A stretch of DNA of 64,000 nucleotides from Cheiracanthium punctorium (lineage: Eukaryota; Arthropoda; Arachnida; Araneae; Cheiracanthiidae), in the NCBI GenBank assembly GCA_038373885.1, contig JAWZYV010001803.1:1-64000 (forward strand), read 5' to 3'. Within the stretch, counting starts at the first letter, position 1. Each line of letters starts with the position of its first letter. Shown piece by piece: positions 32,640-44,380 of the stretch. Below the pieces are notes generated by a model. It did no database searches, was not told where the DNA came from, and saw only the letters and a list, made by a program, of their open reading frames with translations. A program made the position numbers and the translations under genes.

Positions 32640-32872
32640 ATACAAGCGTCACATCGATTTCTCCTGCCATTAGTGCGAAAATTAATTTATGATTGTGGCA
32701 GTCATTCCCATTCTTTCAAAAGCGTCGATTTTGCCATCTGAAGGGTCCTTGGAGTGAGTTGCCGAGGTGCAGTGGCACATCCTAGGGCATTCCGCAAGTG
32801 CTCCATGGGACTGAAGTCAAGAGACCTCGCTGGACACACCATACGGTGCATGCCCTCTACTTCCAGCTAATC
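32640..32872 (-). pseudogene. C-terminal fragment of a Tc1-type transposase
   Basis: Read leftward: CPARSLDFSPMEHLRNALG (32799-32836 for the first part), then PRTLQMAKSTLLKEWE, a stop, LPQS, a second stop and NRCDACIPV. The family form is WPARSPDLNPIEHVWDxLG, then RTLxELxxALxxEW, LPQ and RCxAxIAxRG. The catalytic third acidic residue region (PMEH for PIEH) is visible. In-frame stops show it is dead. No N-terminal part or element ends were found nearby. Confidence 0.85.
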
Positions 32873-32880
32873 GCTGACTT

Positions 32881-33808
32881 TGTAGTTTTAACACTTTACG
32901 TTTATTTAATACGATAAACACACTAAGTATTTATCGACACATGGTTTCGTTTCGCTGGACCACGTGGCTGGAAACAAACAAAGCGGGAATGATTCAGCCT
33001 GTATATAGGAGCTCTAAGTAGGATAGATCGCGTTGTAGAAAAGTCCACTGTATTTTCAAGTTTCATATTAAATGCATGTGCGAAAAACTGAAATTTTTAA
33101 GGATTTAATAAATGATATCCGTACTGCAGCATCCAAAAAGAACTAAATTATAAAGCGAAAACAGCGCTGTGCTTATCCCCCAAGTCTCATCCATTAAATC
33201 AGCTCTGACACTTCTGAAAAGACATGCACGTCAAAAACTTTCTGAAAATCCCACGCCTCATTACGTATAACTTCAGCTCAGAATGACGAAAAATGTTTGA
33301 AAAACCAAGGGAAATATTCTATCATAAACAAGCTTAGTCTATCTTTATTCTCGGGGCTTAAAGCTGGCTGGATGATTATGATGTCATGCAATTTAGGAAA
33401 ACATCCAAGATTCATTTCAGATTTTGATGGGAAAAGAAACAAAAAAAGGAAGACACGTCAGTTCACGAATAGCCCGAGGGGAAGATAAAGCGCTACAAGT
33501 GCTTGGAAATCACTTTAAATTTTAGCCATTAAGCTGTTGCTCCTTCCATTTTTTCAGAAAAATGAAACATGCACTTTAGAAGTTTGGACATATTTCCGAA
33601 AATTTAAGAGTATGTTTACTGGGAAATGCGCTGGTAAATCTACACTAATCTGTGAAGCTCAAGTGTTTGGATGTATGCTTGAAATGCGCTAATCTCAGGA
33701 ACTAAATAACTCTGGTATCGAAAAATTGCTTTTCCGTTAGATAGCCGGTATGTTAAGTTAGATGATGGGTTATATAAACTCACGCTACGACTTATGTACT
33801 ATATAATA
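32881..33808. other. AT-rich sequence, no gene recognised
   Basis: Nothing recognisable. Confidence 0.45.
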
Positions 33809-34698
33809 CAAGGGTGTTTCAAAGAATAATATAACAAAGTCCAGTAATAAAAAAGTTTATTCACGAAATTCAAGGGATACACAAATGTAGGCAGGGGCGC
33901 AAGCAGAAGAGAGGGGTGCAGTATTAGCTGGATCATAGAAGATTTGAACAGAGTTTTACTATTTTATGTTTGTTTGCTTTTTTCAAAATCGCACATCCGT
34001 AGGGGAGGATGTTAAAGGATTTTATTAAGAACAATGATTATATGGCTGTGAAGAATTATTAAGTTGTTGTTCAATGTGCAGGGGCCTTAATATGGAAGCA
34101 AAATTACCTGTCTGCACTCCTTAACGTGGCTGGACATTTTTTACAGATTATTTTTCAACAGAGCTTCGATGTGAACAAACCTTTTTGTACCGTCTTTATA
34201 CCAATCCATTGAAACCGACGTTGACGAAATCAGGGACCTAGACACCGAACTACTTCATGCCGGCGTCCTGAATTACGGAATCATTTGAAATTACCGCTCT
34301 GAAAGGTACTTCTTCAACAGTCCGAAGAGGGTACGAGATCCGATTTGTCGTAAGGGTGTTCCAATACATTCCATTAGTAGCGCTTTCGAAAACCACGGGT
34401 AACCGAGGCCATACGCGGTCGGGCATTGTCATGAAAACAAGATGAGACTTAAATTAGTTGGCGATGAATTGTTGGGAAGGTGGCAAAAATGATATAATAC
34501 TTCGATAGCTGACCATTTATACGTCAATGCCTCCATCTTTTCTGTGTCAAAATTTCGAGCATCAGGGCACTGCTATCTCCATGCAGTGACATCTGATTGC
34601 CGTGATCGTCTGTTGTACGAAGACGTTGTATCTCATTCTCACGAAGAATATATGCATCTGTGAGAGCTCTTGTTACCTTTCATTTTAAAACACCTACG
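33809..34698. mobile_element. mariner-like element, 890 bp, internally decayed
   Basis: Ends read CAAGGGTGTTTCAAAGAAT and, reverse complemented, CGTAGGTGTTTTAAAATGA, an imperfect terminal repeat sharing GGTGTTTYAAAR. TA flanks both ends (33807-33808 and 34699-34700). The interior holds a transposase remnant on the minus strand. The length is short of an intact 1.2-1.3-kb mariner, so roughly a third is deleted. Confidence 0.6.
34060..34437 (-). pseudogene. mariner transposase remnant
   Basis: DNARPRMA (coded at about 34406-34430 on the minus strand) is the second catalytic Asp motif, usually DNARPHTA. It is followed by VTRGF, then VLEHPYDKSDLVPSSD where families have VLxHPPYSPDLxPSD, and far downstream by a degraded C-terminal region. 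Several stops and a frame change upstream of DNARP interrupt it. The N-terminal helix-turn-helix part is missing. Confidence 0.7.
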
Positions 34699-37194
34699 TA
34701 GCATAAGATACATTCTTAGTCCATTAGAGGCAGATCATTCAAAAGATCCGTTTATTTCGGATCATTCATTAATTCGGCTCATTCGTCAGAGCCATTATGA
34801 TCGAAATCATCTTAGGTTCGAGCCATGCTAACTGACAATCTTCTTTTAACAGTTTTAATACGTAGAGTTAGTTTCAAAGCGATCATTGGAAAGTGATGAA
34901 TAAAAGAAACACTACTAATTTCATAAAATGTTTACTAACACTGTGTTGTACTTTAAAACACTGTATCTACTAAAACAGTACTCCTCGTTATATCGCGCTT
35001 TTCCCGTCTCCCCTCTCCATTTTTGGGGGGGTATCCTTTGCTTCGTTACTTTACTTGAGAAGCTAACAATGCATTTGAAATGTATAACTCTAAGGTAAAT
35101 ACAATGAATTAGTTTTGACTCACTGATTTTTTCTGCAAATCAAATCACACAGTATCAAATCACACAGTATCTATTACTTCTATCTTTATCACACAGTATT
35201 TAATACTATCTATCTTTGTTACTGTTCCTGAAATGCTTGATTAAAATGCTAAAAATCGTTCATGGTTCAATCTCGATGAAATATCAAACTGTGTCGAGAA
35301 GCTATTTAGAATAGCAGAAATTGCGAACAGGGCGTAAAGTTTGTGGCAGAATTTTCAAATCCCAAGCAATTTTAATTTATCACGTAGCCTTCTTGATTGG
35401 CGTAAAAGAAAGCCCGTCTAGTTGATCCAGTTCATCTGTTACTTCACACAGTTTTAAAAAGGTGTAGTACTGAAACTTAAGATGCCGTCGAATTTTATTT
35501 TTCTTTACACAGGACCGTCATGGAGGAACGTTTAAGAAAGTGGCTATGTTTTAATATGAATAAAATAATGTTTGTTTCACAGAAACATCATGTTCACATC
35601 TGTCTTCTGTTATATCTTTGGCCGATATACCCGGATTCAAAACACGAAAAAGCCATCCACTAAAACCATTAACGCTTCATATAAGTAAAACTCTACATTA
35701 GCGATATAATCACTAAATAAAATGTCAAAACTTTTCTGAACCCCTGAGGATGTTCGAAATATATATAAAGCTTTTGTGTACAGTTTTCAGTCATTTTCTT
35801 TTAAGTGAGTAGTTATTACTGATGTATACTCATTAGTAATAACGAGTAATAACTAAGTTAAGCTCATTAGTAATAACTAAGCACGCTCTAAATATATTTT
35901 TCTTTTATCCATATTTAGGCAGTGATTTTTAATCAGGATTTAGCCGGGATTATTATGGTCAGTTTGAAATTTCAAAAGGTGAGTAAAAGCTTTATGAATT
36001 AATATCAATTATTTTTTAAACTATTGCTTTTGAAACTATACTTCTACGTAATTGCGAAGATTTTTATTTTCAGAGGGGGATATATATTTTGAGGGTTCGA
36101 ATATCTTCTGGTGTAAAAAGATGCTTGTCGAGATGCATGCTTACCTTCAAAGAGATTTTATTTCAAATTTTGCCAGTTAATGTGCAATATAAAGCGGTAT
36201 AATATATAGATGAATACTGAAAATAATGCGTGAAGCTATCTACACTTTTAAATACTTTATTTTTTTTAAGCGAGCAACTGGAAACTGGAATGGAGTGGAG
36301 CGATTTTACATCGTAGCCTCTTAGAGGCTTATCCTACCATATAGTTAACCTGATCCTTGAATCACTAATTCACTGAATCTCTAACAATTCCGGGCAACTA
36401 CTCCAGACAAAACTTGTCACCATGACTCCAAAAAGATTAAAAATTTAAGAACAAAAAGCGTAATAACATGGACACCATTAATACTATCCGCTTGACATTT
36501 TTTATAACTATGTATAAAAATACAGAAAACAATTTGCGCTTCTTTAAAAATCTGAAAATGCAATTCATCGCATATTTATAATTACTTTTGATTTTCCTTT
36601 TCCCTATTCTAAATTTAATATTTTTTGCCATTTTTAAATTCCCATCTCTATACGTTACTCTATTTTAATTCTGTTTCTTAAATAACTTTGGCCTTAACTT
36701 TTGTAATGTATTTTGCAGGCGTCCTTCTGTCCGAGATTTTCTCTATTTGCGTGCCGTTTCCACGGGGTTTCAATAATATCCCATATGTCACAACTTCTCT
36801 TGGATAATCCCCCCTTGGCGGTCCGCTTTTAATTTTTTGAAACTTGCATTAACGTTTAATGATCTTTACATTTTCTTTAATCTGGCGATTTATTTGGCGA
36901 CAATACTTTCTAGTTCTTAGCCCTATCGCCAGATAAGCTTTTTGTCTTTTCACACTTTTTTTCGATCACTTAACGCTTTTGTCTCGGTCTAAAAGGTTCA
37001 CACATTTTTTCTTAGCTACCAGCCACCGTTAAAATAATTCTTTATTATGTTTCAATAAAACTACATAGGAAGTCTATACTGATTTTTTTTTTGTTTTAAA
37101 GTGCGACGATCCAGGGTATTGTCTGTGTAATGTTACCAACTTTGCTATCATACAAGTTCTACAAAAGCTTTGTCTTTACCGCCTAACTTTGTCA
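34699..37194. other. AT-rich sequence, no gene recognised
   Basis: Small local repeats: ATCACACAGTAT three to four times at 35149-35200, CTCATTAGTAATAAC twice or more at 35829-35880. A short hairpin GATCCG/CGGATC near 34745. Frames are at background. Confidence 0.45.
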
Positions 37195-37385
37195 TAAGCC
37201 GGGGTTTGGATAGCTCTCCTTGGGGGACTTTCTAAGGGGGTCCTAGCCTGTGTTTACGCGAAGTTGTGGAAGAAATAACGGTAAACCCTTTGGAGGGAAT
37301 AACGGCTAGGTCGACGGACGCGACCTGGATTTGAACCAGGCACTTTCCGTCTTCTTGTTTAGAGTGCGAATTCTCGTATCTTAAA
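37195..37385 (-). mobile_element. tRNA-derived SINE, family S2
   Basis: CTTTCTAAGGGGGTCCTAGC, TTTACGCGAAGTT, GGCTAGGTCGACGGACGCG and GATTTGAACCAGGCAC match the 9323 copy. The run of A at about 37382-37396 follows the head side. Confidence 0.75.
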
Positions 37386-37639
37386 AAAAAAAAAAAATAT
37401 TAGCACCAGAGTGCTATTAATTTCAACCTTGCTTTTTGTGTAGACACGATTTTTGTACAATTTTCGCGTCGAGTCACTTTTGAAATGTGTGCGCCAGATA
37501 ATGTGGAGGGAGGGGGGGGGAGGCTTTAATAAAATGTTGAAAGTCGCACAAGGTTTGGAATTTTTGATAAATGATCGCTAAACTGGGTGCCAAAACGCGC
37601 CAATTTATTATAAATATATTTTGAGTATAGTTAGAAAAC
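37386..37639. other. Spacer with G-run
   Basis: G-rich stretch at 37505-37521. A weak match to the 26456-26700 region was seen but not defined. Confidence 0.35.
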
Positions 37640-38770
37640 GCCTGGCGAATATTGTAAAATAGTTTTAGTAGACGATTTAAATATAGATTTTAATTCCGAA
37701 GAAGTGTTTTATAGAATAGTGAAAACAAATACGGTACACATCATAGATTATGATACACTTTCCAAATGGTATTTATAAAGGTGAAGTGTAGTTTGACTAT
37801 GCCTGGCGAAAATTGTTAAACAGTTTTGGTAGGCGATTTTAATATAGATTTCTATTCCGAAGTAGTGTGTTATGGAACAAAGAAGGAAAACACGATACAC
37901 TCATGGATTATGATGCTCATTCCAAACAGTATTTAAAATGTCTACGAGATATATTTGGAATCTGCCTATAGTTCCAATATGCCTGGTGATGATTTTAAAA
38001 CAGTATCAATAGGCGTAGGTTAAGATAGATTTGGATTCCAAAGATGTGCTTTATGCTTCAAGAAAGAGGTGATTCCTATTTTAACGCCCCTACTTTCACC
38101 AACCTAAAAATTCCCCGCCCTTTGGCGAGCTCGGAAGTCATGTATGTCTAGGAGTTATGCACAAGTTTCAACGCTCCCTAAACAACTACATGAAAACTAA
38201 AGTGAACAAATTAGTGATAAACGCACTAGTTAAGGCATTTGAAGACACTTAATTATTAAAATTACATTAATTGGCAACCCAAAATAAATAAAAATGTAAC
38301 GGAATGCTGTACTTACAGGTTGTTCCAAATCGCCATTTTAATTCTAAATTACGATTGCCACATAAATACAAAAAATCGTCATGGTTACTCTATATGTTTA
38401 ATGATCGCCACCTTGGCGAGAGTTGGGGCGTTAAAGTAGAAATCAACCCAAGAAAGACAAACACGGCACACTCATGGATTATGATGCACATTCGAAACAA
38501 TATTTAAAACTGTGAAGTATAGTTGTAATATACTTGGCGAAATTTGTAAAATAGTTTTAGTAGGCGATTTTAAGATAGATTTCGATTCCAAAGATGGATT
38601 TATAAAATGAGGAAGAAAAATACTGCTCACTCATGAACAATGATACACTTTCCAACCTTATGGAAAAAGGAAGAAAATAGGGACGACGCGTAAATTATGA
38701 TACGCTTTTAATATATAGCCCTTTGGTGCGTATTTAAAATCTGAAAAGGTTTCAGATTTTCTTCATTTTC
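37640..38770 (+). repeat. 161-bp tandem family, main array
   Basis: GCCTGGCGAA-type starts lie at 37640, 37801, 37981 and 38532. Spacings are 161, 180 and 551; subtracting the MITE and its 9-bp duplication (390 bp) from the last gives 161. Units contain TAGTAGGCGATTTTAATATA, GATTCCGAAGAAGTGTTTTA-like and CTCATGGATTATGATGC blocks. Single copies lie at 19700-19990 and 29110-29265. Confidence 0.8.
38059..38457. mobile_element. 381-bp MITE with perfect 9-bp target duplication
   Basis: CAAGAAAGA occurs exactly at 38059-38067 and 38449-38457. The element 38068-38448 has about 35-bp terminal repeats, GGTGATTCCTATTTTAACG and, reverse complemented, GGTTGATTTCTACTTTAACG, both continuing CCCC.ACTYTCRCCAA. 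Removing it restores a normal 161-bp unit, so the empty site is visible within the array. A 9-bp duplication suggests a Mutator-like or Merlin element. No coding capacity. Confidence 0.9.
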
Positions 38771-40289
38771 TTTTTTATTATTTTTTATTATTATAAAATC
38801 AAAATTATGAAAATCCTTTATCGTAGTATAACTGTACATAAAATATAATTTCTGCTTTGTAATTAAGGCATGATTCTAAAAATTTCCGAAAATGTATTAT
38901 AAGTGAAATATACGCAGGCTAGTATTATGTTGCTATGCGCACTTTATATTAATCCTGTCAACGGGCTATTCGCGTTGGTAAATAAATAAAATTGAGCGGT
39001 TTGCTGGGGCGGAGTGATGTCCTTCAAGAGTTGTCTGATTGTTAAAAAGAGAAACGAAAATTACAATTTCATATTACACCTTTCAGATTTGGTCGTATAA
39101 TTCAAAGTTAAACATTCATTTAATAAACGGCTAAAAAAAGTTTGTGATTAAATTACAGGAATGTGTGCTGTTGTGAGTCTAAACATATATATATATATTC
39201 TATTCTGCTATAAATTAGAAGTTTACATTCTGAAACAGTTACGTAAAGAACGTTACTGAATCTATATTTAATTTTGGATTTGATACTTCCTTAATATAGA
39301 TGCTGATAAAACTTATTTATATTCATTTTACGGATATTGTGTTTCTTTTCGGTAACTATACATGTCCTAAATTGTCACTATTTGAATCCATCTGTAATTA
39401 TATCCGTTATTTGCAGCCAATATTACTTTTTTGATGCAATTTTGTCAATTCCATTTTAGTTTAAATTCTTTCAACTGATCTTAGTGAGCTAAAAATATGA
39501 TAGTTTTTATCGCACTCACAATACGTACTTTTATCACTTCCACTACAAACAATACTCTCATGAACAGAAAAAATTACAACTTACATAAAATTGCATTCTA
39601 AAATGTGTAAAACTTTTCCAAAAACAGATATTTTACTAAATTACTTTAAAACTATCAGAAATCGATGGATATAAAAAAAGCACTTTATTCGAGCCTAAAA
39701 ACATTTAAGCACATGTTCTAAATCTTTATCCCGAAAAATTATCCACGTTTTTATCCTGAAAAGTAATTTTGTGTTTCATTGGAACATCATTCTCGTTTCT
39801 ACGTGAATTCTACAGAAAAGGAAAACCATCAACCCAAACTGTTAACATTTCATATCGGTGGAAACATACATTAGCTGAATAATCACTTAGAATGGCGATA
39901 CTTTTCTACGTTATAGCCTGTAAGGATGTGCTAAAGATATCTAAAGCTTCAAGCTTCGACTATGTTTTCAAGTTTTTTTTTTTTTTTTTTTTTTTTTTTT
40001 GCCAAACGGTAGGTAGATATAAATTTTAACCATTGCGCTTCTTGTTCGAGTTTTATCCTGAATTTTTTCAGTAATTTGAAAATTTTTTAACCATGAATGA
40101 AAGTTTCATGTACTGTTTTCGAATTTTTGTTTCTTTTAAACTGTCGTTTAAGCCTTAAAGGTTGTAATACATTCAAGAAAATGTTCATTAAAGTGTCAAT
40201 TTTTTAAAGAAAATTGTATAAAAGTAATGAACAAAGTATGTATTCATTTTAAGGTCTTTAAATTTTTTATTTCACACTAAATACTGTCA
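38771..40289. other. AT-rich sequence, no gene recognised
   Basis: Short (TA)n at 39187-39199 and a run of 28 T at 39973-40000. No coding signal. Confidence 0.45.
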
Positions 40290-40530
40290 ATGTTTAGATT
40301 AGATTTGATTGAAGGATTACGACCGATTATCTACTCAAAGGATCTAATCCGAGGAGTGTGCCCTCCGTGGGGTCTTTCTAAGGGGTCCTAACCCGTATTT
40401 ATGAAACGTTTCGGAGAAAACATTGAAAATTCCGAACGGCTAAGTCGAAAGTCGCGATCTGGGCTTGAACCAGGCTCCTTCCGCCTCCCAGCTGATAGTG
40501 CTGTCCGCTCTATCACTTGTTCGTCTTAAA
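40290..40530 (-). mobile_element. tRNA-derived SINE, family S2
   Basis: On the minus strand the head reads GTGATAGAGCGGACAGCAC (A-box region) and GCCTGGTTCAAGCCCAG (B box), the clearest tRNA likeness of the family. Body blocks CTTTCTAAGGGGTCCTAACC and AACGGCTAAGTCGA agree with the other copies. Confidence 0.8.
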
Positions 40531-40536
40531 TTTTTA

Positions 40537-40980
40537 GGTAAAGCTAACATTTAGGATTATTGTGAGTGAATGTGTGTTTTCCAGTAAGCAGAGAAAAACT
40601 AATATGAACGTTTTAAACACTAATACATATTAATAATTTTTCCCATTAATAAATATTTATACATTTTTCTTATGAAATACCTAGTGCCACCTAGTAGACA
40701 TTTTCTAAACTATTATTTTTTTTTTCGAAATTCCTCGAGTGCGTTTCGCGCAAAGTCTATTTACCAAATTCGGCTGATTCAGTTAAATATTCTCAAACCT
40801 CAGCTTTAATAAAACTGTCAGTGTCCATTTTTGTTTCTAATACCATACAATTTCACTTAACACAAGCTGTCTCCTTGCATCTTCTCCCTGTCTTTCTCGA
40901 GCAACAAAAGGGAAGAAACAGATCTCTTTTTTTATTTTCGTGAACACATTATTTAGTAGCAGTATCATGGGTGTATAGGA
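40537..40980 (+). repeat. Relative of the interior of the 61271-61917 element
   Basis: TTATTGTGAGTGAATGTGTG, CAGTAAGCAGAGAAA-like and GTTTTAAACACTAA match 61450-61525 in order. The SINE S2 abuts its left side, so the left end is missing. A single CTCF-like word (CTACTAGGTGGCAC, 13 of 14) lies at 40685-40698 on the minus strand. Confidence 0.55.
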
Positions 40981-41635
40981 ATTTCAAGTTAAATTTTAAA
41001 AAATTAAAAATAATTATGAAAGATAGTGAATCTTTTCATTATGCATTGATTATAAAAACGAATTGCAGTTCTACTAGTGTTAGTTAAAAATTTCCGTTAA
41101 CCTTAAATTAAGAAAAAAAATATTGTATTTTGAAAAGAATAAATTATTAGAAATTGTAGCTACGGGGTAGAAAGTTTCTAGGCAACGACGCAAAGTCTGC
41201 AAATATTGAGCTTAAAACTTATTTATTTTATTTGCTGCAAAAGCATAATAAATTTTTACAACTTTATCTAGTTTATGTCTCACTCGGCCAACCTGCCACC
41301 TTATGAACCACCTTCAAATTAGGAGATGTGAAAGGATGATGCTGAATAAGTCGCTAGACCCGGGATCCAAATTTTGAGGCACACGATTTGAATGGGCCCC
41401 ATAGATTATATCGGACGAAATTGAGTGATATCGTAAGACATTTTTACTTGCTAAAGGAAAAACAGAGCTACTGGGATCAAGACTGAAGCAATCGCGCACT
41501 TCAACCAGAAATCAAGATCATCCAGAGGCATCCAGAGGACGCGCATCCAGGCAGGCCAGGGCATCCAGAGGACGCGCGTCTGATGATCAGTGTGCCAGGA
41601 GCTGTTCCCAAGCAGAAACGTATACAGACCCTACA
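40981..41635. other. AT-rich sequence, small GC-rich repeat
   Basis: CATCCAGAGGACGCGC is repeated at about 41528 and 41560 with a related word between. Otherwise nothing. Confidence 0.4.
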
Positions 41636-42411
41636 CAGTCAACTCCGGATATAGTGTACCCGGTTATAGTGAACGCATATTTTTATTCCCGATTCACATA
41701 CGTTAGGAATGTACATAGCATTTTTCGGTTTAAGTGAACCGTGACTTCGGTTATAGTGAACTTAACAATTTCTGGACAGCAGAGGTGATGTTCTTAGATT
41801 CCTACGAAGAGTGTCTCTTTTGTGTTTGAGTAGCGAAAAAGAGATTATCCTGTTCCGAAATACAGGTGAATTCTAAGTGTCTAGGTTAACATACTTATAC
41901 TGAACTAGAGGTAAGGGGTCATAGTGTTTATCATTGCTGTAATGCATTCTAATCTTTAAGAGCATTTATTAACAAAAGCAGGATACTTTTGAAAGTGCAC
42001 CGACAGGCTCATATGTTCTACGCCACGGGTGCCAAAGGACATATAGAATAATTCTTACTGCAACAACAACGACAACAACAACAACAACAATAATAATAAT
42101 AATAATGCTGAATTGTTTTATTTTTTCTTCAGTTTAAATGTGACAGCAGCTTTTCCAACTGAATGAAATGTACATGATCCCCATAAATGGAATTCATTGT
42201 GCTTATTTTACTTAACAAATAGTTCTAGAAACATTAATGCGATCCATCCTGTTGGAACTGAATGAGCATTTAGTTTTTGTATAAAATTCTATTTTCGAGT
42301 TTTGCATTAAGTTTTAATGCTCAACATGAGGAAGCACCGGTTCTAGTGACTTTGGATAGAGTGAACGAAATTGGCCGGTCCCCAGACGTTCACTATAACC
42401 GGAGTTGCCTG
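41636..42411. mobile_element. pogo/Tigger-like element, 776 bp
   Basis: Ends read CAGTCAACTCCGGATATAG and, reverse complemented, CAGGCAACTCCGGTTATAG. TA follows the right end; the left flank is CA at that place, with TA two bases further out. Subterminal GTTATAGTGAAC words recur on both sides. No transposase frame; it contains a (CAA)n(TAA)n-tailed insertion. Confidence 0.7.
42000..42110 (+). repeat. (CAA)n(TAA)n tract, probable SINE tail
   Basis: A simple run at 42060-42108 follows CACGGGTGCCAAAGGACATA. It resembles the (CAA)n tail of 7245-7640 and is likely the 3' end of a short retroposon lying inside the pogo-like element. Confidence 0.5.
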
Positions 42412-42739
42412 TACTACAAACCTGTTATTCCACACACGATGCCCGTGTCCAAAGACATAATTCTGTTATGAAGTACCATTCCAGAATATTCATGGATCGG
42501 AATCGTTCTGTACATTTGTACAGCCTCGATTTGAGACCAATGAGGACCTCTTAAACCGGACCTGGTTGTGCTGTACACGACGGACAGGGTAGTAGTTATG
42601 GACGTACAGGTGATAAACGACCCGTTTCCGCTGGAGCGTACTCACCACTATAAAATAAAAAAATCTGGAGTGACTCCACTCGACTTTCCGAAGACTTACG
42701 ATTAAGATCATTACCAAGCATTTAAATAAATTTTAATAG
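42412..42739. other. No gene seen
   Basis: A 75-codon minus frame is background. Confidence 0.4.
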
Positions 42740-43145
42740 ATGAATAATTCAAACTTATATACCAAATTGAAACTCAATCGAATGCACCATTTAAAAGCTA
42801 GCGCACTTTCAAGACTTTCTCCCCATATGCTATAATGTAAAAGAAATCTTGGTCGTAGCCCTGTAGAAAAACTATAAGTCCTATACACATCAAAATCAAT
42901 ACCAGTCTTACAATGGTGGTTTATAACAAATATACCGAATTTGAGCTCAATCGAATGTACCGTTTAAACGCTAGCGCACTTTCAAGAATTTCCCCTTATA
43001 GGCCATAATTAAAAGAAATCTTTGTCGTAGCCCTGTAGAAAAACTATAAGTCCTATATACACCAAAATCAATACCACTCTTGCGACGGTGGTTTATAGCA
43101 TATATGTCCAATTTGAGCTCAATCGAATGATCCGTTTAGGAGCTA
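42740..43145 (-). repeat. Monomer array, about 180-bp period
   Basis: Two full units and a partial third: AGCTCAATCGAATG-type starts at about 42774, 42953 and 43119, with GTAGCCCTGTAGAAAAACTA and CACCAAAATCAATACCA-like blocks. The reverse complement matches 11168-11640 and 26520-26690. Confidence 0.8.
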
Positions 43146-43157
43146 TCGTGTTCACTC

Positions 43158-43222
43158 ATATACACACAGACACACATGCACACACACACGCACACACATA
43201 CACACACACATACATGCATACA
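43158..43222. repeat. (CA)n microsatellite
   Basis: Imperfect CA/CATA run. Confidence 0.95.
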
Positions 43223-43329
43223 TCTCGTAAAAACAGCATAAATGAATTCAGAAGATCTCAAAACGTGTCAATACATCAAAATATCGAAGTCGAATTTTTT
43301 CATGATTACAATACTTTCCTTACATGGTA

Positions 43330-43668
43330 CATGTTCGGAAAGTAAAAATATCGAGGCAGCCTTCGCCCCTTCCTTGAAGGGCTACGCCCGGAATACCAGG
43401 TCACGTCCGTGACTTTGAAACATGCGTTGAACTGGAGGGGGGCTATCTCCAAGTCCTCTGTCAAGCCTTTGCTTGACTTGGGGGGTACTTGAGGGTGAAA
43501 GATATGAAGATCCTTTCTACCAGGGTGCTTGTTGGGGGCAATACTTTTTGGAGCGTACACAGTAAAAATGACGCGAGCAAGATTGAAGAAGGGGGATGGA
43601 TAAGACCATTCCAATTCGTACTTTTGGGTACAAAGCCCGTTGTATCGTGATGAAGGACTCAATAGAGC
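43330..43668. other. GC-richer flank of the foldback, unrecognised
   Basis: Long frames on the minus strand (143 and 111 codons) cross this block and the left arm. They use the higher GC content and are unrecognised. A GGGGGTACTTGAGGGTG stretch is notable but unexplained. Confidence 0.35.
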
Positions 43669-44380
43669 AAGAGCCAGCGGCCGCCAGACCTTCGTCATAG
43701 TATAAAAGCTGAAACTTTCTCTGCGCATACCCCCCAACAGAGGTAGGAACCATCGGCCACTCTAAAGTTTGGAGGATCGTGGCTTTGGCAGGTAACAGGT
43801 GGCAAAGGTGTGTAAAATTGCAGAAAATTTTCGTCATTTCATAAAGCTTCATTTTTTTTATATGTTCTTCATCGCAGTACTGGAAATCACTTTATCCCTT
43901 GCCAGACACTTTTCCATCGTGGCAAACCCCCGCCAGACAATCTCAAAGTCAACGGGAGTCATGGAAAACTGTTGTGTTCGTAAACTCCCACGACGAAGTA
44001 CGTCAAGCTGTCGCAAAGTGCCAAGCACATTTTATACTGCTACTTCTGAACTTTCTTACGATGCTGCAGCGCGCTCGTAATAGAACTGCGTTTTCCATGA
44101 CTTTGAGGTTGTCTGGCGGGGGTTTGCCACGATGGAAAAGTGTCTGGCAAGGGATAAAGTGATTTCTAGTACTGCGAAGAAGAACCTATAAAAAAATGAA
44201 GCTTTATGAAATGACGAAATTTTCGTGCAATTTTATACACCTTTGCCACCTGTTACCTGCCAAAGCCACGATCCTCCAAACTTTAGAGTGGCCGATGGTT
44301 CCTACCTCTGTTGGGGGGTATGCGCGGAGAGAGTTTCAGCTTTTCTAGTATGACGAAGGTCTGGCGGTCGCTGGCTCTTA
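43669..44380. mobile_element. Long foldback: about 300-bp arms, 120-bp loop
   Basis: The left arm 43669-43969 and right arm 44090-44380 are inverted copies with few differences, from AAGAGCCAGCG to the CATGGAAAAC at the loop. One visible length difference is a 10-bp duplication in the left arm near 43954 (CAACGGGAGT). The loop 43970-44089 is unique. Transcription would give a hairpin RNA of about 300 bp. No target duplication was found at the outer edges, and class is unknown (foldback transposon or host hairpin-RNA locus). Confidence 0.8.

Noticed and set aside
43306..43852. 143- and 111-codon minus-strand frames as proteins
   Set aside because: They overlap each other in different frames, cross the foldback arm boundary, and the inverted arm does not keep them.
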